Origin: Verrucomicrobiia bacterium
GTDB taxonomy: Bacteria; Verrucomicrobiota; Verrucomicrobiia; Limisphaerales; DTLC01
DNA: 18,154 nucleotides
Assembly (NCBI GenBank): GCA_025061935.1
Contig: JANWZY010000017.1
Span: forward strand, 1-18,154
Direction: 5' to 3'
The translations under genes were made by a program, and so were the position numbers. Shown here piece after piece: positions 6,818-13,911 of the stretch (the stretch's first letter is position 1; every line of letters starts with the position of its first letter). The notes under the pieces are model-generated. The model was not told the origin of the DNA. It ran no database searches and worked only from the letters and a program-made list of their open reading frames with translations.

Positions 6818-7714
6818 TCACGTTGCTGCCGGCGCAGGCTCGGTCCGGAGCGCTTGTTCGATAGCAGGCATTACGGCCACGAGTTCCGACCCGATACCGA
6901 GCCGCTTCGGCGGTATGCCCAGAGCCAACCCGAGCAATTGCGTAAAGTAAATTACCGGCACATTCAACTCGGTGCCGAACTCGCGATTGACCTGTTTCTG
7001 GTAGCACTCCAGGTTCACCTGGCACAACGGGCACGCGGTCACGATCAAGTCGGCCCTGGCGCGCACAGCGCATTCGAGCAGGTTGCGAACCATGCTGAGT
7101 GCGGCCATGCGGTTGGTTATAATCAACGCGCCGCCGCAGCAGCGCAACCGTAACAGATACTCGACGGGCGTGGCGCCCGTCGCGGCTACGATGTCTTCGA
7201 AAAACCGCGGCCTTTCGACGTCTTCCTTACCTTTGCGCGGGCGCAAAATTTGGCACCCGTAGTAGGGCGCAACCCGCAAACCTTTGAGCGGATTCGTCAC
7301 CTTCGCCTTGATCGCATCAGGACCGATATCGAACGCGAAGATTTCAATCAGGTGGTGAATCTTGCTTGTACCGGCAAATTGCAGGTTGTCCTCGGCCAGT
7401 GCCTCGTTAATGTGCTCGGCCAGGTCGGGGTCGTGCAGCAACGCTTCGCGCGCGAAATACGCATTTTTGTAACAGCCGCTGCAGGGCGCGACCAGGTCGA
7501 GCTGCTCTTTCTCGGCCATGGCGATGTTGCGCGCGCACAGGGTGAACGCGAGCAGCTCATCCACATGAAAGTACGCTGTGGCGCCGCAACAATTCCAGTC
7601 TTCGAGTTCCTTTAGCTCGACCCCGAGCGCGCGCGTCGTTTCGATGGCCGACTGGTGGTAGCTGTAGGCCATCTTTTCGAGCGAGCAACCCGGGAAATAT
7701 GCGTACGTCTTCAT
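6818..7714 (-). CDS. hdrB: Heterodisulfide reductase subunit B (HdrB)
   Basis: This 298-residue protein has two complete CCG motifs. The first is C10 in YFPGCSLE, C42-C43-G in DWNCCGATAYF, then C78 and C81 in APCSGCYK. The second is C154 in YYGCQI, C192-C193-G in RCCGGA, then C228 and C231 in ACPLCQVNL. The C-terminal VPVIYFTQLLGLALG is characteristic of HdrB. In the family each CCG domain binds a non-cubane 4Fe-4S cluster that reduces a disulfide or other substrate. The reading frame extends 120 codons further upstream, but the ATG at 7714 is preferred: it overlaps the hdrC stop as ATGA (7711-7714), homology begins there, and the upstream extension is only hdrC read in another frame. Confidence 0.93.
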   Translation of the reverse strand: MKTYAYFPGCSLEKMAYSYHQSAIETTRALGVELKELEDWNCCGATAYFHVDELLAFTLCARNIAMAEKEQLDLVAPCSGCYKNAYFAREALLHDPDLAEHINEALAEDNLQFAGTSKIHHLIEIFAFDIGPDAIKAKVTNPLKGLRVAPYYGCQILRPRKGKEDVERPRFFEDIVAATGATPVEYLLRLRCCGGALIITNRMAALSMVRNLLECAVRARADLIVTACPLCQVNLECYQKQVNREFGTELNVPVIYFTQLLGLALGIPPKRLGIGSELVAVMPAIEQALRTEPAPAAT

Positions 7715-8316
7715 TCTGGTTCTCCCAACGGGATAATCTTGCGGATCATTCGCCTGAAATTGTCGAGCCGCTTGATCCGCGCCGGCAACAGGGGGAGCCT
7801 GCCCTTGAGCATCAGTGCCGTGGCTGTCTGGGCTTCCTGGATGATCTCCGGCAGGCCATAGGTGAACAGATAGCTGGTTGCCAACACGGGCTCGTACGAG
7901 CGGCCGGTTCGCACGATCATCTTCACAAACGTTTCCGAAAAGGACGGGCCGATCAGCCCTTCCTGATACTCGGAGCGCCAGACCGTGTAGCGTTTCAGGC
8001 CGTACATCAGCTCGGCAATGTCTATGCCGCGCGGGCACCGGACCGTGCATTGGTAACAAGAAGCGCAGTACCAAAACGTGTTCGCCTTAAGCACTTGCTC
8101 TTTAAACCCTGCGCGGATCATGGCAATGAGCCGGCGCGGCGAATTGTCCATGTACCCTGCAGACGCCACCGGGCATGTGGCCGAGCAAGTACCGCACTGA
8201 ATGCAAGTGTTGATCGGGTTGCCCTTCGCCGCGTAAAGCAGGTGATTGATCTCTTCGACGAAGGAAACACCCGCGTCAACCTCTTTTGGCGGTTGAGCCG
8301 ATGTAACTGCGCTCAT
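7711..8316 (-). CDS. hdrC: Heterodisulfide reductase subunit C (HdrC)
   Basis: This 201-residue protein has two ferredoxin motifs: C38-x2-C41-x2-C44-x3-C48-P and C84-x2-C87-x2-C90-x3-C94-PRGIDI. The intervening DNSPRRLIAMIRAGF is the usual HdrC linker. HdrC relays electrons from HdrA to the catalytic HdrB. The N-terminal 20 residues and the C-terminal tail after about 105 (VKMIVRTGRSYEP..., KIIPLGEPE) lack cysteines. The gene is locked into its operon: its ATG overlaps the receiver stop as ATGA (8313-8316), and its stop overlaps the hdrB start the same way. This implies translational coupling of a signalling protein with an electron-transfer complex. Confidence 0.92.
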   Translation of the reverse strand: MSAVTSAQPPKEVDAGVSFVEEINHLLYAAKGNPINTCIQCGTCSATCPVASAGYMDNSPRRLIAMIRAGFKEQVLKANTFWYCASCYQCTVRCPRGIDIAELMYGLKRYTVWRSEYQEGLIGPSFSETFVKMIVRTGRSYEPVLATSYLFTYGLPEIIQEAQTATALMLKGRLPLLPARIKRLDNFRRMIRKIIPLGEPE

Positions 8317-8735
8317 TTGGCCTTGGCCTTCCTTTCTTCAGCAGCTTTGAGCAGTGATTCCACCTTTTCGAGCAAAAGCTTTGGCTCGACTGGTTTTTCG
8401 ACCAGCTCGTCCACGGGCACAAAGTGCGGATGCACCGCCTGGCCGGGGAACAAGAACGCTATCTGCTCGCGAATGCCGGTGATGATCAGGACCGGTAGGT
8501 TGCGCAGCTTCGGGTCTTTGTTGAGCTTGCGCGCGATCATGACGCCCTCGGCGCCACGGCCCATCATGATGTCCAAAAGCAGCAGGTCGTAATCTTTGCT
8601 TTTGAGTGCGGCCCAGCCATCCTTCGGGTTGTACGCGGTGTCCACCTCGTACTTGGCACGGGTGAGAATCGCTTTTATGCCCGCAACGAATTCGGGGTCG
8701 TCGTCAATGATCAACAGGCGCTTGCGTTCGCTCAT
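8313..8735 (-). CDS. Stand-alone response regulator receiver protein
   Basis: This 140-residue CheY-like protein has all phosphorelay residues: D11-D12 in IIDDDPE, acceptor D55 in LLLDIMM, T86 in IITG and K114 in VEKPV. There is no DNA-binding or enzymatic output domain. Between T86 and K114 is a longer segment than in CheY (IREQIAFLFPGQAVHPHFVPVDEL), and the tail is Lys/Ala/Glu-rich. The frame is open for 42 codons upstream, but ATG 8735 gives the expected receiver N-terminus and avoids overlapping the hybrid kinase. It is 28 nt after that kinase and overlaps hdrC by 4 nt. The likely role is phosphate acceptor or protein-interaction switch; its target, possibly the Hdr complex, is inference. 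Confidence 0.88.
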   Translation of the reverse strand: MSERKRLLIIDDDPEFVAGIKAILTRAKYEVDTAYNPKDGWAALKSKDYDLLLLDIMMGRGAEGVMIARKLNKDPKLRNLPVLIITGIREQIAFLFPGQAVHPHFVPVDELVEKPVEPKLLLEKVESLLKAAEERKAKAK

Positions 8736-8763
8736 ACAAGGGTCGCGTTTGAGTCCGCGCAAT

Positions 8764-9879
8764 TTAACTCGCAGCGCCGGGCGTGGCAAGAGCGATTGGC
8801 AATCGAATGGTGAAGGTGCTGCCTTTGCCCAGCTCGCTTTCGACCGTGATCGAGCCACCATGCGCTTCGACTATCCGCCGGCTCACCGTCAGGCCTATGC
8901 CGGTGCCGGTCACGCCTTCGGGTTGGTGCCTGGCCCGGCCGAAGTCCTGCATGATGAAAGGCAGGTCTTCCTTTGGTATCCCAACTCCTTGGTCAATGAC
9001 CGAGACGGCGAGGAGATTGTCGAGCCGCACAGCACGCACGGTCACGGTACCGTTTGGATACGAGTACTTGACCGCGTTGTTAAGGATGTTCACCAGCACC
9101 TCGACCAGGCTGCTCTCGTCGCCATAGGCTGGGGGTAGCTCGGGCGCAAGCTCGGTCTGAATTTGCACATTCTTGCGGACCGCGTGCGCTCGGACTGTTT
9201 CCACCGCTTTGCTTATCACTGCGTGCACCGACACAGGCTTGAACGTTTCCTTCAGCTTGGCCGGATCAACCGACAAGACCCGGTGCCACATATTGACCAG
9301 CTTCAACAAGTCGTCCAGACGCGACTTGAGCCTTGCGAACAGCTCTTTCTGCGGGTCCGTGAGCTTATCTTCAAGCTCGGCGGCCAATGCGTACAGGTTT
9401 TGCTGGATGGCCGCCAGTGGCGACTTCAGCTCGTGCGACACTATGGCCGCGAAGTTTTCGCGCAACAGTTCCTTTTCACGGCGCAACGCCGCCGTTTGGC
9501 GCACAAGGTCGCAGTGCTCGAGCCCGCGCTTGGTTATCAGGCGCAACTCCTCGGGCGAAAACGGCTTGGGCAGAAAATCGAATGCCCCCTTCTTCATCGC
9601 CTCGACCGCCGAGCTGACAGTCGCATACCCGGTGATTACAATCACCACCATTAGCGGATATTTGGCACGGATTCGCTCGAGCACGTCCATTCCGGACAGG
9701 CCTGGCATCTTTAGGTCCAAAAAGACTAGGTCCGGATTCGCCTCGTCAACCAGGCGCAGCCCTTTTTCACCGTTGCCTGCAGTAAGCACTGTGCAATTCG
9801 GGCTTGAAAGCACCTGCGTGCACGAGTCGAGCACCACTTCTTCGTCGTCAATGACTAGTATTTTCCGTCGCTGTTCCAT
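8764..9879 (-). CDS. Hybrid receiver-histidine kinase
   Basis: This is a 371-residue soluble protein. Residues 6-120 form a receiver domain (D11-D12, phospho-acceptor D55 in VFLDLKMPG, T83, K105 in LPKPF). A linker helix leads to HisKA with SHELKSPL (H149), then an HATPase domain: N-box NILNNAVKYS (264-273), DQGVGIP (296-302), and GTGIGLTVSRRIVEAHGG. The kinase domain looks catalytically complete. There is no sensory or membrane segment, so its input is probably phosphotransfer to D55 from the membrane kinase encoded just upstream. ATG 9879 was chosen over 9906 because GGAGG lies 9 nt upstream. The gene overlaps the end of the membrane kinase gene by 32 nt. Confidence 0.9.
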   Translation of the reverse strand: MEQRRKILVIDDEEVVLDSCTQVLSSPNCTVLTAGNGEKGLRLVDEANPDLVFLDLKMPGLSGMDVLERIRAKYPLMVVIVITGYATVSSAVEAMKKGAFDFLPKPFSPEELRLITKRGLEHCDLVRQTAALRREKELLRENFAAIVSHELKSPLAAIQQNLYALAAELEDKLTDPQKELFARLKSRLDDLLKLVNMWHRVLSVDPAKLKETFKPVSVHAVISKAVETVRAHAVRKNVQIQTELAPELPPAYGDESSLVEVLVNILNNAVKYSYPNGTVTVRAVRLDNLLAVSVIDQGVGIPKEDLPFIMQDFGRARHQPEGVTGTGIGLTVSRRIVEAHGGSITVESELGKGSTFTIRLPIALATPGAAS

Positions 9880-11845
9880 GAACTTGCGCCTCCTGTTCAA
9901 CTGCACTCACTGGTAACCGGATCGTAAAGGTTGTGCCGCGGCCCACCTCGCTCTGCACCGTTATCGTCCCCTTGTGCTCCTTTACGATCCCGTAGCTGAT
10001 AGCCAGCCCCAGGCCTGTGCCGTGCCCGGCCTCTTTAGTCGTAAAGAACGGGTCGAAAATACGCTCCATGTCTTCCTCTTTGATCCCGTGGCCCGTGTCT
10101 GTGAACTCGATTTCGACAGCGCTTGCGTCCGGCACGTGCCGGGTCGTGACCGTAAGTTGGCCGGCGCCATTCATCGCCTCGGCTGCGTTGATGATCATGT
10201 TCATGAACACTTGCTGCATTTGGGACGGGTCCATCAGCAGCAGCGGCAGGTCGGGGGCGAGGTTTCGCACAATTTTGATGTTGTGGAACAGTGCTTGGTT
10301 CGCTACTAGCCCGAGACATTCTTCAACCACGCGGTTCACATTCGAAAGGCGTTTCTCAGGCTTGCGCTGCCGCGCAAAATCCAACAGCCCACGAATAATG
10401 TTTCGGCATCGGTCGGCCTGCTTGACGATCTTTTCCAGAAACTCGCGGTTCGCATCATCCGGGCGCGCGCGCTCAAGCAGCAGATGTGAGTACGTGACTA
10501 TGCCCTGGAGCGGGTTATTGATCTCGTGCGCCACCCCGGCAGCCAACTGACCGATATGCGCCAGGCGCTCAGACTCCATTATCCTGCGTGTGGTGAACTC
10601 GCGCAGTTGCTCGTCGCGCTTCTTGAGTGCGGCCGCCATGTAGTTGAATGCCTCGGCCAGCTCGCGCAACTCGTCGTGCGACTCGATTTGGACACGCACA
10701 TCGAGGTTGCCATGCGCAACCTGCTCGGCCGCGCGCGCAAGCTTACGCACCGAATCAGACAGCCTTTGTGACAGATACCACGCGAGGCCGAACGCGCCGG
10801 CTGCGCCGCCAAGCGTGATGGCTAGGAAAACGAGGACCGAGTTACGGTGCAGGTCTGCGTATTTTTGCTCGAGCAATCCGACGTACAGTATGCCAATGTT
10901 GCGCCCGGCCAGGTCGCGTATCGGCTCGTAAGCGGTTATGTACCAGTCGTTGACCACGAACGCGCGGCCGATCCACTGTTTGCCCTCGCCAATTACGCGG
11001 TTGTAAACCTCCTCGCTCAGGCGTGTGCCGATCGCGCGCGTGCCGTCCTGGTTCCTCACATTGGTCGAGATGCGCAGGTCGTCCAGGAAAAGCGTCGCTG
11101 TGCCAATGTCCTTGCCCTTGTACTGCACGTTTTGGAACACGGTCTCTTTGATCTTATCCACTATCTCAAAGTTCCGGTTCAAAAGTATGCCGCCGTAAAT
11201 TGCACCGATCACGTTGCCCTGGGGGTCAAGTATCGGCGCAGCCGCCTTGAGCATCATGCCGGCTGTTTCTTCTGTCTCGACCCGCGGCCGCGCCATCGGC
11301 GTCGGAATAAACTTGAAATACGCGCGCGCAGCCAGTTCCGGCGACTCGCGCGCCAACTCCTCGGCAGGCACCACGCATGTACTTGCGACCGGCTCGCGCC
11401 CCTCCAATGCCGCGCGGACAAACTCGTCGCCGCTCTTGTCGTCACCCACCACCCCGGGATTGCTCGTGCGCAGGATCACGCGCCCGCGCGCGTCCGTCAC
11501 CGTCAAGACATCGAGCCTCTCACGCTCGCGGAGCCGACCCAACACCTCGGCGGCCTCTGCCGTGTTCCCAGCCATCAACGCGCTCATAAGCAGGTACCGG
11601 TCAGCAGTGAACCGCACCACGTCGTTCACATCAGCAAGCTTGTTGAGATAAATCTCGCGCGCAGCGTTCAAGTCGGTTTGTACCTTGGCCTGCGCTTCCT
11701 TGACCACGCGGTCGCCTATGACGCGCACCCCAACGATGCTGAAGAGCACGCTCACCAAAATAATCACCAGCAGGAAGCTCAGCACCAACTTGGTGCCGAT
11801 ACGAATGCTGGACTTGTCCAGCCACTGGAGCAAAGCCCTTACCAT
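9848..11845 (-). CDS. Membrane sensor histidine kinase (Cache-HAMP-HisKA-HATPase)
   Basis: This 665-residue kinase has a first membrane helix at about 19-43 and an extracytoplasmic sensor at about 44-335. The sensor resembles Cache_3/Cache_2 types, with VTDARGRVILRTSNPGVVGDD, APILDPQGNVIGAIYGGILL and DWYITAYEPIRDLAGRNIGILYVG. A second helix spans about 336-358, followed by HAMP (359-411). HisKA has GVAHEINNPLQG with H440. The ATPase has its N-box around N553 (MIINAAEAM), DTGHGI (583-588), FDPFFTTK and GTGLGL (609-614). Cache domains bind small extracellular ligands; this ligand is unknown. The kinase heads the minus-strand run and, with the next two genes, could form a relay feeding the Hdr/Etf operon. 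No strong Shine-Dalgarno is seen before ATG 11845. Confidence 0.92.
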   Translation of the reverse strand: MVRALLQWLDKSSIRIGTKLVLSFLLVIILVSVLFSIVGVRVIGDRVVKEAQAKVQTDLNAAREIYLNKLADVNDVVRFTADRYLLMSALMAGNTAEAAEVLGRLRERERLDVLTVTDARGRVILRTSNPGVVGDDKSGDEFVRAALEGREPVASTCVVPAEELARESPELAARAYFKFIPTPMARPRVETEETAGMMLKAAAPILDPQGNVIGAIYGGILLNRNFEIVDKIKETVFQNVQYKGKDIGTATLFLDDLRISTNVRNQDGTRAIGTRLSEEVYNRVIGEGKQWIGRAFVVNDWYITAYEPIRDLAGRNIGILYVGLLEQKYADLHRNSVLVFLAITLGGAAGAFGLAWYLSQRLSDSVRKLARAAEQVAHGNLDVRVQIESHDELRELAEAFNYMAAALKKRDEQLREFTTRRIMESERLAHIGQLAAGVAHEINNPLQGIVTYSHLLLERARPDDANREFLEKIVKQADRCRNIIRGLLDFARQRKPEKRLSNVNRVVEECLGLVANQALFHNIKIVRNLAPDLPLLLMDPSQMQQVFMNMIINAAEAMNGAGQLTVTTRHVPDASAVEIEFTDTGHGIKEEDMERIFDPFFTTKEAGHGTGLGLAISYGIVKEHKGTITVQSEVGRGTTFTIRLPVSAVEQEAQVHGTATENTSH

Positions 11846-12314
11846 AAGACCGGGCTCAACACCGCAAGCCTAGCCGGGTGCGTCCACATATTCAATCCAG
11901 TTCGTCTCACACGCCCAGCAGCAAAGACATATGACATGGCAAACGGATCGGCACCCCCGGGAACCCGGCCCCATTTCGATGCACATGCAGTTCGTACCGT
12001 TTCTGCTGCGTACTCATTCGAGCCGCCGCAGCCGCGCTCGGCCGACCAAAAAATTGCGCCGCGCGCGCCTGCCACGCGCGCATGTACAATGGTGCTGCCG
12101 CTGTTGATGAGCCGACACAGCCCGCGCGCGGGTGGAGACACGCGAGCCGTCCGAATGGCGCCATTGCGCGATAACCCAGCCGCTCGCGCCAAAGACGTAC
12201 AATCCCCTGTGGCCGAGTCCATCAGTTTCTGCGTGGCTTAAGAGCCTGCACATACCCCGCTTCCCGTCCAAAAAGCGTGTTGCAAAAATGGTGCCGTTCA
12301 GGCATAAATTGCGC
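11846..12314. other. Intergenic region between divergent genes, possible structured leader
   Basis: This gap separates the histidine kinase (minus) from the TlpA-like gene (plus), so both promoters should lie here, but I see no convincing -35/-10 pair. Within the kinase leader, AAACGG (11941-11946) and CCGTTT (11997-12002) can pair and enclose CCGGGAACCCGG (11957-11968) and TGCACATGCA (11980-11989). No riboswitch class was recognised. Open frames crossing the region have arginine-rich, unprotein-like composition and were rejected. Confidence 0.35.
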
Positions 12315-13142
12315 ATGCATCGGACGATCCTCCTTCTATGCGGGACCGCGTTGATTGCGACCTGCCTGGTCGCGGCCGAAACCAGGCTACCGGAGCTGCA
12401 AGTTGGTCAGCGGATATTCCGGAACATCGTGGTCTTGGGGGTTGATGCCACGGACCTGTATTTCAGGCATGAGGGTGGGATACGAAATGTCAAACTCCGT
12501 GAGCTGCCGATAGAGCTGCAACGGATGTTCGGATACGACCCGGCGCGCGCTAGAGAAATCGAGCGCGCGCGGTCGGAAGACGAGCGCCGATTCGCAGAAG
12601 TGGTTACGACCGCGCTTCAGGCCGAAGCAGCCGCGCGGCTGCGCGGCCCCGAAACGCTCGGCGAGCACAGCCTAGCTGATGCACTTGCGGAGGATTCTCC
12701 TTTGAATAAGCCGATGCCCGAGTTGGCGCCCGAAAAATGGGTCACGGACAAGCCGACGCTCGCAGGCAAACTCGTCATTGTCTATTTTTTCAAACCCGCC
12801 AGCGCTCCGTGCCAACCGTTTATCCGGCAGTTCAACGAGTGGCAGAAAAAATACGGCGAGCAATTGGTTGTGATAGGCATCCTGGCCGGGGCCGAAACCG
12901 AACTCGCAGGTCTCGAAATCGAATTCCCATTGGGACTTGACCAGGCCGGTCGTGTAGCCAAACAGTGGCGCGTCGCCACCGTACCGCACATTATACTTGC
13001 CGACACGAAAGGGGTCGTACGGTACTGCGGCCACCCGGCAGCGATTTCGGAAAAAACGCTGCGAACCTTGTTCGAGTTGTTCGAGCTACCTGTCCAGGAA
13101 AAAGCGAGGCAAGAACAGGCCGCAACCGCCAAAAGCGCTTGA
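12315..13142 (+). CDS. Secreted TlpA/thioredoxin-fold protein with SxxC site
   Basis: The product from ATG 12315 has 275 residues. It starts with a signal peptide (MHRTILLLCGTALIATCLVAA, cleavage near 21). Residues about 22-75 form a small domain (VGQRIFRNIVVLGVDATDLYF, GGIRNVKLRELPIELQRMFGYDP) that I associate with secreted Verrucomicrobiota proteins. A charged helix follows, then a thioredoxin-like fold from about 140: GKLVIVYFFKPASAPCQPF and ATVPHIILAD with the conserved cis-Pro P224. The usual WCxxC is replaced by S163-A-P-C166, so only the second cysteine remains. It therefore cannot form a normal intramolecular disulfide and may act as a monothiol or peroxiredoxin-like protein. An upstream ATG at 12288 is possible, but the later start gives a cleaner signal peptide. 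Confidence 0.78.
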   Translation: MHRTILLLCGTALIATCLVAAETRLPELQVGQRIFRNIVVLGVDATDLYFRHEGGIRNVKLRELPIELQRMFGYDPARAREIERARSEDERRFAEVVTTALQAEAAARLRGPETLGEHSLADALAEDSPLNKPMPELAPEKWVTDKPTLAGKLVIVYFFKPASAPCQPFIRQFNEWQKKYGEQLVVIGILAGAETELAGLEIEFPLGLDQAGRVAKQWRVATVPHIILADTKGVVRYCGHPAAISEKTLRTLFELFELPVQEKARQEQAATAKSA

Positions 13143-13156
13143 TTCACGCTTGAATC
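13141..13156. terminator. Possible transcription-ending hairpin after the TlpA-like gene
   Basis: GATTCA (13141-13146) and TGAATC (13151-13156) form a perfect 6-bp stem with a CGCT loop. It overlaps the stop codon of the TlpA-like gene and lies in the 82-bp convergent gap before the pseudopilin gene end. There is no T-run after it, so classic intrinsic termination is doubtful. Confidence 0.25.
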
Positions 13157-13224
13157 GCATGCGCCTCACCGGAAGGGGAGGCTACCATTTGCCTGCGCGC
13201 GGGCGCCGCGCCGGTCCGCACACA

Positions 13225-13908
13225 CTACGGGCTTTTGAATTGGACCCAATCACGCCGTGCATACCGCACAATCACGCCGGTGTCGCCAGCCCGCTTGTAC
13301 CACGTCTTGGAAGACATTGGCGCGTACGGGCTTTGGCTCTTCGCGCTCTTAGGGCGCGGCCCGAGACTCCAGACAACCCATCGCACAGGGCTTTCTTTCG
13401 GACAGGTGTAAGTGCGGCCAAACTCGCTATCGAGCGAAGGAAAGTTTGTCGGCACCCAAAGCGCGTAATTCCCGCCCGCTTCGCCATTGACCAGCATCGG
13501 CCCCGGCGCAGCGTACTTGTACGTAAAGCCAGGATTGAACGGGTCTTCGAGATTCACCTCGCGCCCGGCATGCGCGCCGCGCGTCAGGTACCCACCTGCG
13601 GCAAGCTCGACAGGTAATTGGCACCAGTGCTCGCGCATGTCTGTGTTGCAATCGGTGCGCACAGGCGGCACGCGCCCGCCATGGTCATCCGCGTACATCT
13701 GCAGCGCAAGCCCGATGCCATACAGCTCGGCATGCACTTTCAGCACCTTCGCCTTCTCCTTCGCGCGCGCCAGTGTAGGCAGCACCAGCGCAGCAAGTAA
13801 CGCGATCACTGCGATGACGACCAGTAGTTCGAGCAGCGTGAATGCACGGGGTTCCGGCACTTTCGCCGCCCGTGCGCACCCCTTAGTTAGTTCAGTGCGT
13901 TCGCTCAT
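13225..13908 (-). CDS. Type II secretion/type IV pilin-like prepilin (pseudopilin)
   Basis: This 227-residue protein has a prepilin leader ending RA, then FTLLELLVVIAVIALLAALVLPTLARAKEKAK. The mature N-terminus would be F23, with the conserved Glu at +5 (E27). Residue -1 is Ala22 rather than the usual Gly. The hydrophobic helix and following charged helix form the pilin stalk. The C-terminal domain is rich in Tyr, Trp and Pro (NLEDPFNPGFTYKYAAPG, TYTCPKESPVRWVVWSLGPR). Such single prepilin-like proteins are numerous in Verrucomicrobiota and Planctomycetota, where their role is often unknown. The start follows an AGGA and lies 3 nt after the stop of the secreted protein gene upstream, so the two are probably co-transcribed. 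No assembly ATPase or prepilin peptidase gene is nearby. Confidence 0.88.
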   Translation of the reverse strand: MSERTELTKGCARAAKVPEPRAFTLLELLVVIAVIALLAALVLPTLARAKEKAKVLKVHAELYGIGLALQMYADDHGGRVPPVRTDCNTDMREHWCQLPVELAAGGYLTRGAHAGREVNLEDPFNPGFTYKYAAPGPMLVNGEAGGNYALWVPTNFPSLDSEFGRTYTCPKESPVRWVVWSLGPRPKSAKSQSPYAPMSSKTWYKRAGDTGVIVRYARRDWVQFKSP

Positions 13909-13911
13909 TTC

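Noticed and set aside
7715..8074. A 120-residue N-terminal extension of HdrB
   Set aside because: The extension overlaps hdrC in another frame, has no HdrB homology, and the ATGA overlap at 7711-7714 gives a natural start.
11839..12222. A 127-codon minus-strand frame between the kinase and the TlpA-like gene
   Set aside because: Its composition is Arg/Gly/Ala-rich without domain signatures, there is no ribosome site, and it overlaps the kinase start.
10847..12241. A 464-codon open frame on the plus strand, antisense to the membrane kinase
   Set aside because: It lies opposite a kinase with full domain signatures. Its peptide is rich in His, Arg and Ala with no recognisable domain. Long antisense frames are common in GC-rich genes.
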